Source: Jiangella muralis
Lineage (GTDB): Bacteria; Actinomycetota; Actinomycetes; Jiangellales; Jiangellaceae
Direction: 5' to 3'
DNA length: 64,000 bases
Assembly (NCBI RefSeq): GCF_001270745.1
Contig: NZ_KQ434752.1
Span: forward strand, 227,125 to 291,124
Position numbers and translations under genes: made by a program
Shown here: piece after piece, positions 19,878-27,697 of the stretch
Position numbering within the stretch: the stretch's first letter is position 1
How the letters are laid out: each line of letters starts with the position of its first letter
Notes under the pieces: model-generated
What the model was told of the DNA's origin: nothing
The model's input: only the letters and a program-made list of their open reading frames with translations
Databases searched by the model: none

Positions 19878-19929
19878 ATGATCATCGGCGATCGACCACG
19901 TTGGGGTGTGGTCGATCGCCGATGATCAT
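19878..19929. terminator. perfect 22-bp-arm hairpin, bidirectional terminator or repeat
   Basis: Arms at 19878-19899 and 19908-19929 are perfectly complementary over 22 bp with an 8-base loop. The hairpin lies between two convergent stops (19868 and 19939), as expected for a bidirectional terminator. Its outer bases form the palindrome ATGATCAT. The right end (GATGATCATGGGCGC) also ends the dispersed repeats at 24.6 kb and 39.9 kb, so it may be a related repeat rather than a plain terminator. Confidence 0.8.
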
Positions 19930-19938
19930 GGGCGCGGG

Positions 19939-20742
19939 CTAGTCGTGGTCGGCGCCGAGGCGTTCGAGCAACGCCGTCAGCTCGGCCGCCACGCCGGGCG
20001 TCGCCGCCAGGGCGAGGTCGTTGCCGGCGTCCGCACCGCGCAGGCCGCTGACCACCGCGCCGGCCTCGGCGGCGATCAGCCCGCCCGCCGCGAGGTCCCA
20101 CGGGTTCAGGCCGCGCTCGTAGTAGCCGTCCAGCCGGCCGGTCGCCACGGCGCACAGGTCCAGCGCGGCGGCGCCGGCCCGGCGGATGTCGCGGACGGCC
20201 GGGACGACCTCCAGGAGCACCGCCGCCTGCCGCGCCCGCCGGACGGCGTCGTAGCCGAAACCGGTCCCGACCAGCGCCAACGACAGCGTCGAGCAGGACG
20301 AGACGCGCACCGGGCCGCCGTCGAGGAAGGCGCCGCCGCCGGACACGGCCGTCCACGTCTCGCCGCTGGCCGGGTTGTGCACGACGCCGGCGCGGACCAC
20401 GCCGTCGACGCGGGCGGCGATGGAGACCGCGTACTGCGGGATCCCGTAGAGGTAGTTGACCGTGCCGTCGATCGGGTCGACCACCCACTCGACGCCGGTG
20501 GAGCCGGCGACCGAGCCGTCCTCCTCGCCGAGGAAGCCGTCGTCGGGGCGGGCGGCGAAGAGGCGCGAGCGGATCAGCGCCTCGGCGGCGGTGTCGGACT
20601 CCGTGACGACGTCGGTGGGCGTCGACTTGGTGCCGGCGACGGCCATGCGCTCGACCGCCTCGCGCTTGTCGCGAACGAGGTCACCGGCCTCACGGGCGGT
20701 CTTCTCGGCCAGGACGAGCAGGTCGGCGGGGTCGGCCGTCAC
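19939..20742 (-). CDS. inositol monophosphatase family protein
   Basis: 267 residues. The Mg2+-dependent phosphatase motifs are present: GFLGEEDGSVAGS (Glu ligand), WVVDPIDGTVNYLYGIP (D-P-I-D-G-T) and LNPWDLAAGGLIAAEAGA (WD). It probably hydrolyses myo-inositol-1-phosphate or a related sugar phosphate, needed for inositol lipids and mycothiol; other substrates are possible in this family. GTG 20742 has a GGAGGA site 5-6 bases upstream. It lies 23 bp downstream of the ferrochelatase gene on the same strand. Confidence 0.93.
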   Translation of the reverse strand: MTADPADLLVLAEKTAREAGDLVRDKREAVERMAVAGTKSTPTDVVTESDTAAEALIRSRLFAARPDDGFLGEEDGSVAGSTGVEWVVDPIDGTVNYLYGIPQYAVSIAARVDGVVRAGVVHNPASGETWTAVSGGGAFLDGGPVRVSSCSTLSLALVGTGFGYDAVRRARQAAVLLEVVPAVRDIRRAGAAALDLCAVATGRLDGYYERGLNPWDLAAGGLIAAEAGAVVSGLRGADAGNDLALAATPGVAAELTALLERLGADHD

Positions 20743-20765
20743 GGGGGAATCCTCCACAGGGGGTG

Positions 20766-21869
20766 TCACGGGTACGGGGGCGCGTCGGCGCCGCAGAGGG
20801 CGGGCAGGTCCTCGCGCAGGTTGGGGCAGCAACCGGCCGGGCAGACGTCGGCGGCCGGGCCGGGAGCGCCGATGCTGGCCCGGACGACGGGCTCGCCGCG
20901 CTCGACGGCGGCACGTTCGAGCAGCAGGTCGACGACGGTCTCGACGAAGTCGGGGTGGGTGCCGGCGGTGGCCGCTCGGGCCGCCGCGATGCCCAGTTCC
21001 TTCGCCGTCGCCAGCGCCTCGGTGTCGAGGTCGTACGCGACCTCCATGTGGTCGGACAGGAACCCGATCGGCGCCAGCACCACCGCCTCGACGCCGCCGG
21101 ACGCCAGAGCGGCCAGGTGGTCGTTGACGTCGGGCTCCAGCCACGGCATCGACGGGGGGCCGCTGCGGGAGCAGTAGACGAGATCGTGCGCCCGCCCCAC
21201 CCCCGTCCGCGCGGCCACCTGGGCGCTGACCGCGTCGGCCACGGCCAGGTGCTGCGCGACGTACGCGCCGCCGGTCGGCCCGGACGTCTCGGCCATGGCC
21301 ACCGGGATCGAGTGCGTGACGTAGACGATGCGCGCGCTGTCGGCGACGTCCCGCGGGAGGTCGCCGAGCGCGCCCACGACGCCGTCGGCGTTGGCCGTGA
21401 CGAAGCCGGGGTGGTCGAACGAGTGCCGCAGCCGGTCGATGCGCGGCGCCCCCGGCCCGACCTTGCGCACCGCGCGCCACAGGTCCTCGCGGTACTGGCG
21501 GCAGCCGGAGTACGAGTCGTACGCGCTGGTCACGAACGCCGCGACCCGCTCGACGCCGTCGTCGCGCATGCGGGCCAGCTCGTCGGCGAGGTAGGGGTCC
21601 CAGTTGCGGTTGCCCCAGTAGACCGGCAGCGAGATCTTCCGCTCGGCCAGTTCGTGCTCGAGGTTGGCGATGAGCGCGCGGTTCTGGTCGTTGATCGGGC
21701 TGCGCCCGCCGAACAGCCGGTAGTGCTCGCCGACCTCTTCCAGCCGCTCCCGCGGGATGCCCTTGCCGCGGGTGACGTTCTCGAGGAACGGGATGACGTC
21801 GCCCTGCCCCTCCGGACCGCCGAAGGAGACGACCATGAGGGCGTCGTACGGATCGGTGATGCTCACCAT
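20766..21869 (-). CDS. cpfC: ferrochelatase (coproporphyrin III type)
   Basis: 367 residues. It inserts Fe2+ into coproporphyrin III (actinobacterial route) in heme synthesis. It shows MVVSFGGPEGQGDVIPFL, YGNRNW-like VYWGNRNWDPYL, VTSAYDSYSGCRQYRED, the catalytic His in YVTHSIP and PIGFLSDHMEV. The C-terminus carries clustered Cys (CPAGCCPNL...C), which fits the [2Fe-2S] cluster known in actinobacterial ferrochelatases. It is divergent, by 14 bp, from the FAD-oxidase gene. Confidence 0.95.
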   Translation of the reverse strand: MVSITDPYDALMVVSFGGPEGQGDVIPFLENVTRGKGIPRERLEEVGEHYRLFGGRSPINDQNRALIANLEHELAERKISLPVYWGNRNWDPYLADELARMRDDGVERVAAFVTSAYDSYSGCRQYREDLWRAVRKVGPGAPRIDRLRHSFDHPGFVTANADGVVGALGDLPRDVADSARIVYVTHSIPVAMAETSGPTGGAYVAQHLAVADAVSAQVAARTGVGRAHDLVYCSRSGPPSMPWLEPDVNDHLAALASGGVEAVVLAPIGFLSDHMEVAYDLDTEALATAKELGIAAARAATAGTHPDFVETVVDLLLERAAVERGEPVVRASIGAPGPAADVCPAGCCPNLREDLPALCGADAPPYP

Positions 21870-21883
21870 GAGAGCCTAGCCCG

Positions 21884-23173
21884 ATGGTCTGGCAGAACTG
21901 GGCACGCACCGTCCACGCGCGCCCGGTCCGCGTCGAGCGGCCCACGAGCGCCGACGAGGCCGCCGCCGTGCTCACCGCCGCCGCGCGCGACGGGCTGCGG
22001 GTCAAGCCGGTCGGCGCGGGGCACAGCTTCACCCCGGTCGCGGCGACGGACGGCGTCCAGGTGCGGCTGGACGGGCTGACCGGCCTGCTCGCGCTCGACA
22101 CCACCGCGCACACCGCCACGGCCGGCGCCGGCACCCGGTTGCGCGAGCTCAACGCGCTGCTCACCGAGCGCGGCTACGGACTGGCGAACATGGGCGACAT
22201 CGCCGTCCAGACGGTGTCCGGGGCCATCGCGACCGGCACCCACGGCAGCGGCCGGGCCAGCGCGTCGTTGTCCGAGCAGGTGGTGGCGCTGGAGCTGGCC
22301 CTGCCCGACGGCACCGTCAGGCGGGTGGACGCGCAGGCCGACGGCGACCTCTTCCAGGCCGCGCGGCTCGGCCTCGGCGCGGTGGGCATCGTGACCAGTG
22401 TCACCTTCCGGGTCGAACCGGCCTTCACGCTCCGGTCGACGGTGGAGCGGACGACGCTGGACGCCGTCGTCGAGCGGTTCTCGGACCTGGAGGCGGCCGA
22501 CCACTGCGACCTCTACTGGCTGCCGTTCACCGACGCCGTCCAGCTCACCGTGAACCGGCGCACCGGCGAGCCGGCCGCGCCGCCGAACCCCGTCGCCGCC
22601 TGGTGGTCCGGCGACGTCGTCGAGAACGCCGGCCTCGCGCTGGTCCAGCGGGTGACCCGGGCCGCGCCGAAGACCACACCGGCCGTCAACGCCGTCGCCG
22701 CCCGGCTGATCGGCGGCCGCAGCTTCGTCGACGCCGCGCCGAACGTGTTCACCAGCACCCGGCGGGTCCGGTTCCACGAGATGGAGTACGCGCTGCCCCG
22801 CTCGGCGGCCGCCGGGGCGCTGCGGGCGCTGCGCGACCTGACGGTGCGCGGGCCGTGGCGGGTGGCGTTCCCGGTCGAGGTCCGCCTCGCACCGGCCGAC
22901 GACGTGTGGCTCTCCCCCGCCTACGAGCGCGACACCGTCTACGTCGCGACGCACGCCTACCCCCGGACCGACTACACCGGCTGGTTCTCCGCCGTCGAGC
23001 GGCTGTGGACGGAGTACGGTGGGCGGCCGCACTGGGGAAAGCTCCATACCCGCGATTCAGGGTATCTTCGCGATCAATACCGGCGCATGGGGTCGTTCCG
23101 GGCGGTCCGCGACCGGGTCGACCCGGAGCGGATCATGGCCAACGAGTACCTCGACCAGGTGCTGGGCGAGTAG
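21884..23173 (+). CDS. FAD-dependent D-arabinono-1,4-lactone oxidase family protein
   Basis: 429 residues. N-terminal FAD_binding_4/PCMH domain (RPTSADEAAAVLTAAAR, VKPVGAGHSFTPVAATDG, GDIAVQTVSGAIATGTHGSG) and C-terminal ALO domain with the HWGKLH motif near residue 385. This is the L-gulonolactone/D-arabinono-lactone oxidase family. The physiological sugar lactone is not defined by sequence. No His-linked FAD tether is obvious at the usual site. The very short divergent gap to cpfC implies overlapping promoters. Confidence 0.92.
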   Translation: MVWQNWARTVHARPVRVERPTSADEAAAVLTAAARDGLRVKPVGAGHSFTPVAATDGVQVRLDGLTGLLALDTTAHTATAGAGTRLRELNALLTERGYGLANMGDIAVQTVSGAIATGTHGSGRASASLSEQVVALELALPDGTVRRVDAQADGDLFQAARLGLGAVGIVTSVTFRVEPAFTLRSTVERTTLDAVVERFSDLEAADHCDLYWLPFTDAVQLTVNRRTGEPAAPPNPVAAWWSGDVVENAGLALVQRVTRAAPKTTPAVNAVAARLIGGRSFVDAAPNVFTSTRRVRFHEMEYALPRSAAAGALRALRDLTVRGPWRVAFPVEVRLAPADDVWLSPAYERDTVYVATHAYPRTDYTGWFSAVERLWTEYGGRPHWGKLHTRDSGYLRDQYRRMGSFRAVRDRVDPERIMANEYLDQVLGE

Positions 23174-23272
23174 AAAAGTGCTCGTCAGACCGGCCGTTGG
23201 CGGCGTGGCGGCTTGGTCGGACGCGGTGCCGCGGGTGACGATGGATGGCAGTCGTTGTTGGGAGGTGAGGAT

Positions 23273-24433
23273 GTGCGCGAGCTTCGGCTGATCGCGGTCA
23301 GCGAGGACGGCGCCCATCTGATCCTTTCCGGCCACGACGGTGAACAGCTGGCGCTGCGGGTGGACGACCGCCTGCTCGCCGCGATCCGAGGCGACCGAGC
23401 GAGGTTGGGACAGTTGGATATCCGGCTCGAAAGCCAGCTACGTCCACGCGACATCCAGGCACGCATCCGGGCGGGCGAGTCCGTCGACTCCGTCGCCGCC
23501 GTGGCGGGGATGCCACGCGAGAAGGTCGAGCGCTTCGCCGGCCCCGTCCTCGCCGAACGCGAGCACATCGCCGGCCGCGCCCGGCAGGCCACCGTGCGCC
23601 GGCTCGGCGGGGACGGCCCGCCGCAGACGCTCGAGGTCGCCGCGGGGGCGACCGCCAAGACGCACGGCGCCGACCCCGACCTCGTCGAGTGGGACGCGTG
23701 GCGGCGCGAGGACGGCCGCTGGCTGGTCCGGTTCGCGTGGGCCGGCGAGGAGGAGGACTCCGCCCTCTTCTCGTTCGACCCGTCCGGCCGTACCGTCGTG
23801 CCCGAGGACCACAACGCCCGCTCCATCGCCGGCGTGCTGCCGGCCGAGGCGCCCGCCGACGCCGAGCCCGAGGTCCCGGCCGGCCCGGCCCGGCTGTCTG
23901 TGGTGGGCGGCTCGTCCGGCGCGGCGGCCCAGCAGCCCGCCGACGACGACGGCCCCGAGCTGCCGTCGTTCCTCAAGCCGGCCGGCGGCGGCCCGGTGCG
24001 CGGCCTCGTCCGCGACGCCCCTGCCTCCGCCGGCACCGTCGATGACGACGAGGACGACGAGTTCGAGAACACCACGCCGATCCCGGCCGCGGCCCGCCGT
24101 CAGCGGCGCACCACCCGCACCGGCCGCGAGCGGCGCCGTCGCGAGCCCGACCTCTTCCACGACCACACGCCGGAGCCGGCCGAGCCCGACTCGTCGTCGC
24201 CCGCCTCCGCCTCGGCCGCCGACGATGACGACGCCGACGCGGTCACGAGCGAGCGGCTGCGGCTCAGCGACATCGCCCAGCACGTCGAGACCGAGGACGA
24301 GCAGGCCGCCGACCTCGCCCCGACGGCCGACGAGCCGGCCCCGCCGGCCCGCAAGACCAGCTCCTCCCGGTCCCGTCGCCCCAGCGTGCCCAGCTGGGAC
24401 GAGATCATGTTCGGGCGCCGCAAGAACGACTGA
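23273..24433 (+). CDS. sepH: cell-division protein SepH (DUF3071)
   Basis: 386 residues. SepH binds FtsZ and promotes its assembly in actinobacteria. The N-terminal DUF3071 domain (VRELRLIAVSEDGAHLIL through LGQLDIRLESQLRPRDIQ, RIRAGESVDSVAAVAGM helix-turn-helix-like part) is followed by a long disordered Asp/Ser/Pro-rich region. The C-terminal conserved patch is PSWDEIMFGRRKND. GTG 23273 has GGAGGTGAGG upstream and gives the family's usual MRELRL start. It lies 99 bp after the lactone oxidase gene. Confidence 0.96.
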   Translation: MRELRLIAVSEDGAHLILSGHDGEQLALRVDDRLLAAIRGDRARLGQLDIRLESQLRPRDIQARIRAGESVDSVAAVAGMPREKVERFAGPVLAEREHIAGRARQATVRRLGGDGPPQTLEVAAGATAKTHGADPDLVEWDAWRREDGRWLVRFAWAGEEEDSALFSFDPSGRTVVPEDHNARSIAGVLPAEAPADAEPEVPAGPARLSVVGGSSGAAAQQPADDDGPELPSFLKPAGGGPVRGLVRDAPASAGTVDDDEDDEFENTTPIPAAARRQRRTTRTGRERRRREPDLFHDHTPEPAEPDSSSPASASAADDDDADAVTSERLRLSDIAQHVETEDEQAADLAPTADEPAPPARKTSSSRSRRPSVPSWDEIMFGRRKND

Positions 24434-24480
24434 CCGCAGGCGGCGGTTCACGCCCGGTTAACAGCGCCCGCCCGTAGGGT

Positions 24481-24508
24481 GGGTGCCCTCCCGGCCGGGC
24501 GGGCACCC
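24481..24508 (+). terminator. hairpin downstream of sepH, part of a dispersed repeat
   Basis: Arms GGGTGCCC (24481-24488) and GGGCACCC (24501-24508) enclose a self-complementary CCCGGCCGGG. It is placed to terminate sepH. The stretch 24466-24492 matches, at 25 of 27 positions, the reverse complement of 40026-40052 downstream of the DNA ligase gene, where it again forms a hairpin. Confidence 0.65.
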
Positions 24509-24552
24509 ATACCCGGCGCGCGGACAAGCCCGCGGCGACCATGGGTGCAGAG

Positions 24553-24608
24553 TCATCCACGTTTCGGGGCGTGATAGCGCCCCGTTTCTTGGATGATCAT
24601 GGGCGCCG
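24553..24608 (+). repeat. dispersed repeat copy B (TCCAC / GTGATAGC / GATGATCATGG)
   Basis: This copy has TCCAC at 24556, GTGATAGC at 24571 and GATGATCATGG at 24592. The copy at 39.85 kb has the same three blocks at identical spacings (15 and 21 bases between block starts). Inner sequence here folds as GGGGCG-loop-CGCCCC with outer ATCCA/TGGAT pairing. It lies in the gene-poor 24434-24773 gap between sepH and a small ORF; nothing else in the gap looks coding. Confidence 0.6.
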
Positions 24609-24773
24609 GTCGGCGCTACCTGGGGAAACGGAAGTTTCTGAGATTTTTCCGCTTCGGACGTATCTGGGCGGCCGGATCGTGCTCTGTATCTGTGAACGCC
24701 GAGCTTGGCCACTAGGCGGCGTTCCACGGACCAGGGACCTCCGGCCGTGTCGCGCACACCGAGGGGAGCGGTC

Positions 24774-24929
24774 ATGACAGCACGACGTCGGGCCGCACCC
24801 GACCAGCCCGTGCGCGGCGGCCTCGCTCCCCTGGAACCGTGGCGGGCTCTTTCGAGAAACCGCGTCGTCGAGATTCTCGCAGCCAGGCGACGCAGGCGTC
24901 CACGACGTCTGCTCGTACAACGTCTGTGA
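24774..24929 (+). CDS. possible small basic protein
   Basis: 51 codons, very Arg-rich (MTARRRAAPDQPVRGGLAPL..., ending ARRRRRPRRLLVQRL), preceded by a strong GAGGGGAG site 6 bases from the ATG. No family recognised. It lies 129 bp before the sigma-factor gene. The good ribosome site argues for expression, but its length and composition leave open that it is a chance ORF in GC-rich DNA. Confidence 0.4.
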   Translation: MTARRRAAPDQPVRGGLAPLEPWRALSRNRVVEILAARRRRRPRRLLVQRL

Positions 24930-25045
24930 AGCCGGGGGGCTTGCTGCGATGATCGGCACAACGGGGGGTGACGGGTACGTGGGCAGGGCGCGGTTCGCCG
25001 CGCCCGGGGGCGCGTGCCCGTCACCGACGGCGATCTACCTGCATC

Positions 25046-25058
25046 TATACTCTGGGCG
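25046..25058 (+). promoter_or_regulatory. -10 box of a leaderless promoter for the sigma factor
   Basis: TATACT (25046-25051) is followed by seven bases and then the GTG at 25059. In actinobacteria this spacing puts the transcript start on the start codon. No ribosome site is seen. No good -35 hexamer is apparent, so an alternative sigma could be used. Confidence 0.55.
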
Positions 25059-25712
25059 GTGGCCGAACTGTCCGTCAGTGAGCTGGTCGAGGCGGCGTCC
25101 AGGGGCGATCAACGCGCCTGGGACCGCCTGGTCGACGACCACGCGTCGCTGGTCTGGGCGGTCGTCCGGAGCCATCGGCTGCACGGCGGCGACGCCGAGG
25201 ACGCGTTCCAGAGCACGTGGCTGCGGCTGGTCGAGCACCTGGGCCGGCTGGCGCACCCGGAGCGGCTGGCCGCCTGGCTGGTCACCACCGCACGCCGCGA
25301 GTGCCTGCGGCTGCTGCGCAAGGGCGGCACCGAACTGCCCGACCTCCACGTCGCCGATCGCGCTGACGATGCCGCTACCCCAGATCCCGGACCGGTCGAG
25401 GCGCTGCTCGCCCGCGAGGAGCAGGTCGAGGTCCTGCGCGCGTTCCAGCGGCTGCGGCCGCGCTGCCAGGACCTCCTGCGGCTCACGGCGGCCGCTGCCG
25501 ACCCGCGCTACGCCGACGTCGCCGCGGAGCTCGACATGCCCGTGGGCAGCGTCGGCCCGACCCGGCAGCGCTGCCTCGAACACCTGCGCCGGCTCATCCA
25601 CGACGGCGACACCGGCGGCGATACGAACGACGACACCGGCGGCACCGACACCGCCCGCGACACGAACGACACCGGCCCGGCCAGCGCCCGCCCGCGCACG
25701 GGCCGGCGCTGA
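25059..25712 (+). CDS. sigma-70 family RNA polymerase sigma factor (ECF-like)
   Basis: 217 residues. Region 2 is clear (WDRLVDDHASLVWAVVRSHR, GGDAEDAFQSTWLRLVEHLG, RLAAWLVTTARRECLRLLRK). Region 4 follows (VEVLRAFQRLRPRCQDLLRL, YADVAAELDMPVGSVGPTRQ, CLEHLRRL). The tail is a disordered run of GGDTNDDTGGTDT. It directs RNA polymerase to an unknown regulon. GTG 25059 was chosen over the longer frame because it opens domain 2 and follows a -10 box. Its partner gene starts 11 bp downstream. Confidence 0.9.
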   Translation: MAELSVSELVEAASRGDQRAWDRLVDDHASLVWAVVRSHRLHGGDAEDAFQSTWLRLVEHLGRLAHPERLAAWLVTTARRECLRLLRKGGTELPDLHVADRADDAATPDPGPVEALLAREEQVEVLRAFQRLRPRCQDLLRLTAAAADPRYADVAAELDMPVGSVGPTRQRCLEHLRRLIHDGDTGGDTNDDTGGTDTARDTNDTGPASARPRTGRR

Positions 25713-25723
25713 AGGGGGCATCC

Positions 25724-26179
25724 ATGGCTGACGACGACCACCTGGTCGACCAGCTCCGCGAGGTCATCGAGGCCACCGACCCGCCGCCACAGCGGCTGGT
25801 CGACATCGCCAAAGCGAGCCTCGCGTGGCGCACGGCCGACGCCGAGCTGGCCGAGTTGGTCGGCGACTCCAGCGCCGAGCCGGCCGCCGCGGTCCGCTCG
25901 GGCATCGAGGTGCCACGGCTGCTGACGTTCACGTCCGGCGACACCGTGGTGGTCCTCGAGGTCACCCGCGAGGCCGGCGCGCACCGCGTCATGGGCCAGA
26001 TCGTCGCGCCGGCGCCGGCCACGGTCGAGGTGCGGCACGTCGGCGGTGTCGTCACGGTCACCACCGACGCCGACGGCCGGTTCCGCGCCGCGCCGGTCGC
26101 GCCCGGCCCCATCTCGGTCAGCTGCCGGTTCGACGACGACGCCCGCCCGGACGTCGTCACCAGCTGGGTCAGCGTCTGA
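25724..26179 (+). CDS. sigma-associated hypothetical protein
   Basis: 151 residues. The N-terminal helical part (MADDDHLVDQLREVIEATDP, VDIAKASLAWRTADAELAEL) is followed by a beta-rich C-terminal half (TVVVLEVTREAGAHRVMGQI, ATVEVRHVGGVVTVTTDADG, RFRAAPVAPGPISV) that resembles carboxypeptidase-regulatory/Ig-like domains. No membrane segment and no anti-sigma zinc motif. Similar small proteins follow sigma factors in other actinomycete gene sets, so a role in controlling the sigma factor is plausible but unproved. Good GGGGGCATCC leader. Confidence 0.75.
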   Translation: MADDDHLVDQLREVIEATDPPPQRLVDIAKASLAWRTADAELAELVGDSSAEPAAAVRSGIEVPRLLTFTSGDTVVVLEVTREAGAHRVMGQIVAPAPATVEVRHVGGVVTVTTDADGRFRAAPVAPGPISVSCRFDDDARPDVVTSWVSV

Positions 26180-27037
26180 ATGAGCAACGTCGAGCCGGTG
26201 ACGTCCGGCCTGTCCGGCGCCGCCGTCGTCCGTACGGCCGGCACGTATCGCAAGGCGTCGGCCACCGACGATCTGCTCGGCGAGGCCGCGCGGCTGACCT
26301 GGCTGCGGGCGCGCGGCATCCCGGCGGCCTGGGTGTGCCTCCCGGGTCTCGGCCGTAGCGAGCGGCGTCCAGGTGGATGCCTCGCAAGGCCGAGGAAGGA
26401 GTCATAGCGGGGGTCTATGACGACTGACGAGAACGCAGCGAGGCGCCGCCTGGACGCCGCGCAGTAGGCCACGGACCCAGGAGACCCACCCTAGGTGCTG
26501 GAGTCCGCACCGGACCTGCTGGTGACGGCCGAGGTGCCGGGCGTCGCCGCCGACGCCGAGTGGCCCGGCGACGCCCGCGACCGCGTCGTCGACGCGCTGG
26601 CCGGGCTGACCCGCACGCTGCACGCGCTGCCGGTCTCCGGCTGCCCGTACGACCGCCGGCTGGACGTCACGGTGCCGGCGGCGCTCGCGGCTGACGTCGA
26701 CCTCGACGACCTCGACGACGACCGCGCCGGCTGGAGCCGCGACCGGCTCGTCGCCGAGTTGCTGGCCACCCGCCCGGCCGGTGAGGACCTCGTCGTCTGC
26801 CACGGCGACCTCACCACGCAGAACGTGCTGATCGACCCCGAGACGCTGACGGTGAGCGGCATCATCGACGCCGGGCGCCTGGGCGTCGCGGACCGCTGGC
26901 TCGACCTCGCCATCCTCACCCGCGAGCTCGACGACGACCTCGGCCCCGACGCCGCCGCCCGCTACCTGCGCGGCTGCGGCGTCGCGCCGGACCCCGCCAA
27001 GCAGACCTTCTACCGGCTGCTGGACGAGTTCTTCTGA
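26180..27037 (+). pseudogene. aminoglycoside 3'-phosphotransferase-like gene, interrupted
   Basis: Residues before the break (ATG 26180 to 26335: VTSGLSGAAVVRTAGTYRKA, GEAARLTWLRARGIPAA) match the N-lobe start of APH(3')-type kinases. After the break (from 26498: LESAPDLLVTAEVPGVAADA) the rest includes the active site VVCHGDLTTQNVLI and DAGRLGVADRWLDLAIL. Removing about 162 bp (26336-26497) rejoins A-A-W-V-L-E-S in frame, giving ~231 residues. The insertion carries in-frame stops (TAG 26405 and TAG 26492). A truncated C-terminal product from GTG 26495 could be made but would lack the nucleotide lobe. True substrate of the ancestral enzyme unknown. Confidence 0.8.
26332..26491. mobile_element. 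MITE-like palindromic insertion element (~160 bp)
   Basis: The ends are imperfect inverted repeats: GGGTGTGCCTCCCGGGTCTC on the left, and GGGTGGGTCTCCTGGGTCC read inward from the right. The arms continue with GGCGTCCAGGYGG and GCCTCGC on both sides. The centre is a perfect hairpin GTCATAG-cgggggt-CTATGAC (26401-26417). The element has no transposase ORF. Flanking GGGTG and AGGTG suggest a short target duplication. It splits the aph-like gene. Confidence 0.65.
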
Positions 27038-27044
27038 GCCGGCG

Positions 27045-27692
27045 TCACCCAGCCGCGAACGGCAGCGGCTCGGCGCCGGCCTCGGCGACCCGGGCGCTGA
27101 CGGCGGTCATGCGGCGCCGGTGGTGGTGCCGGCACAGCACCTCGTAGCCGACCACGCCCGCGCCGTCGGTGTCGCCGACGACCACCTGCTCGCCCTCCGT
27201 CACCATGATGCCGCCGACCGTGCGGGCGTTGTGCGTGGCCCGACGCCCGCACCAGCACAGCGCCTCGACCTGCAGCGTCTCGACGCGGTCGGCCAGCTCG
27301 ACCAGTCGCGCCGCGCCCGGGAACAGCCGGGTGCGGAAGTCGGTGAGGATGCCGAACGCGTACACCGGGACGTCCAGCTCGTCGGCCATGCGGCCGAGGT
27401 CGTCGACCTGCTCGGACGTGTAGAACTGCGCTTCGTCGCCGATGACGTAGTCGATGCGGGCCCCGGCCGTGAGCCGCGCCGCCACCAGCGCCCACAGCTG
27501 CGTCGACGGCGTCACCTCGACGGCGTCGGCGGACAGCCCCAGCCGGCTGGACACCGTCGCCTCGCCGGCGCGGTCGTGCGAGGTCAGCAGCAGCCCGGCC
27601 AGCCCGCGGCGGCGGTGGTTGTAGTCGGTCTGCAGGGCCAGCGTGGACTTGCCGCAGTCCATGGTCCCGGTGAAGAAGTGCAGCTCAGCCAA
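27045..27692 (-). CDS. tdk: thymidine kinase
   Basis: 215 residues. It phosphorylates thymidine to dTMP with ATP (salvage). P-loop GTMDCGKST near residue 8, Walker-B-like YVIGDEAQFYT, lasso/substrate region, and a zinc site formed by CWCGRR and CRHHH. It belongs to the tetrameric TK1-like class. The start is a TTG at 27692 giving LAELHFFTG; GGAGAGG lies ~12 bases upstream, inside the previous gene. The stop of the upstream phosphodiesterase gene is 5 bp away, implying one transcript. Confidence 0.94.
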   Translation of the reverse strand: MAELHFFTGTMDCGKSTLALQTDYNHRRRGLAGLLLTSHDRAGEATVSSRLGLSADAVEVTPSTQLWALVAARLTAGARIDYVIGDEAQFYTSEQVDDLGRMADELDVPVYAFGILTDFRTRLFPGAARLVELADRVETLQVEALCWCGRRATHNARTVGGIMVTEGEQVVVGDTDGAGVVGYEVLCRHHHRRRMTAVSARVAEAGAEPLPFAAG

Positions 27693-27697
27693 CCCGA

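Noticed and set aside
26180-26407. 75-codon ORF as a separate small gene
   Set aside because: Its first 52 residues are the APH N-terminus and the rest is the inserted palindromic element, so it is part of the pseudogene.
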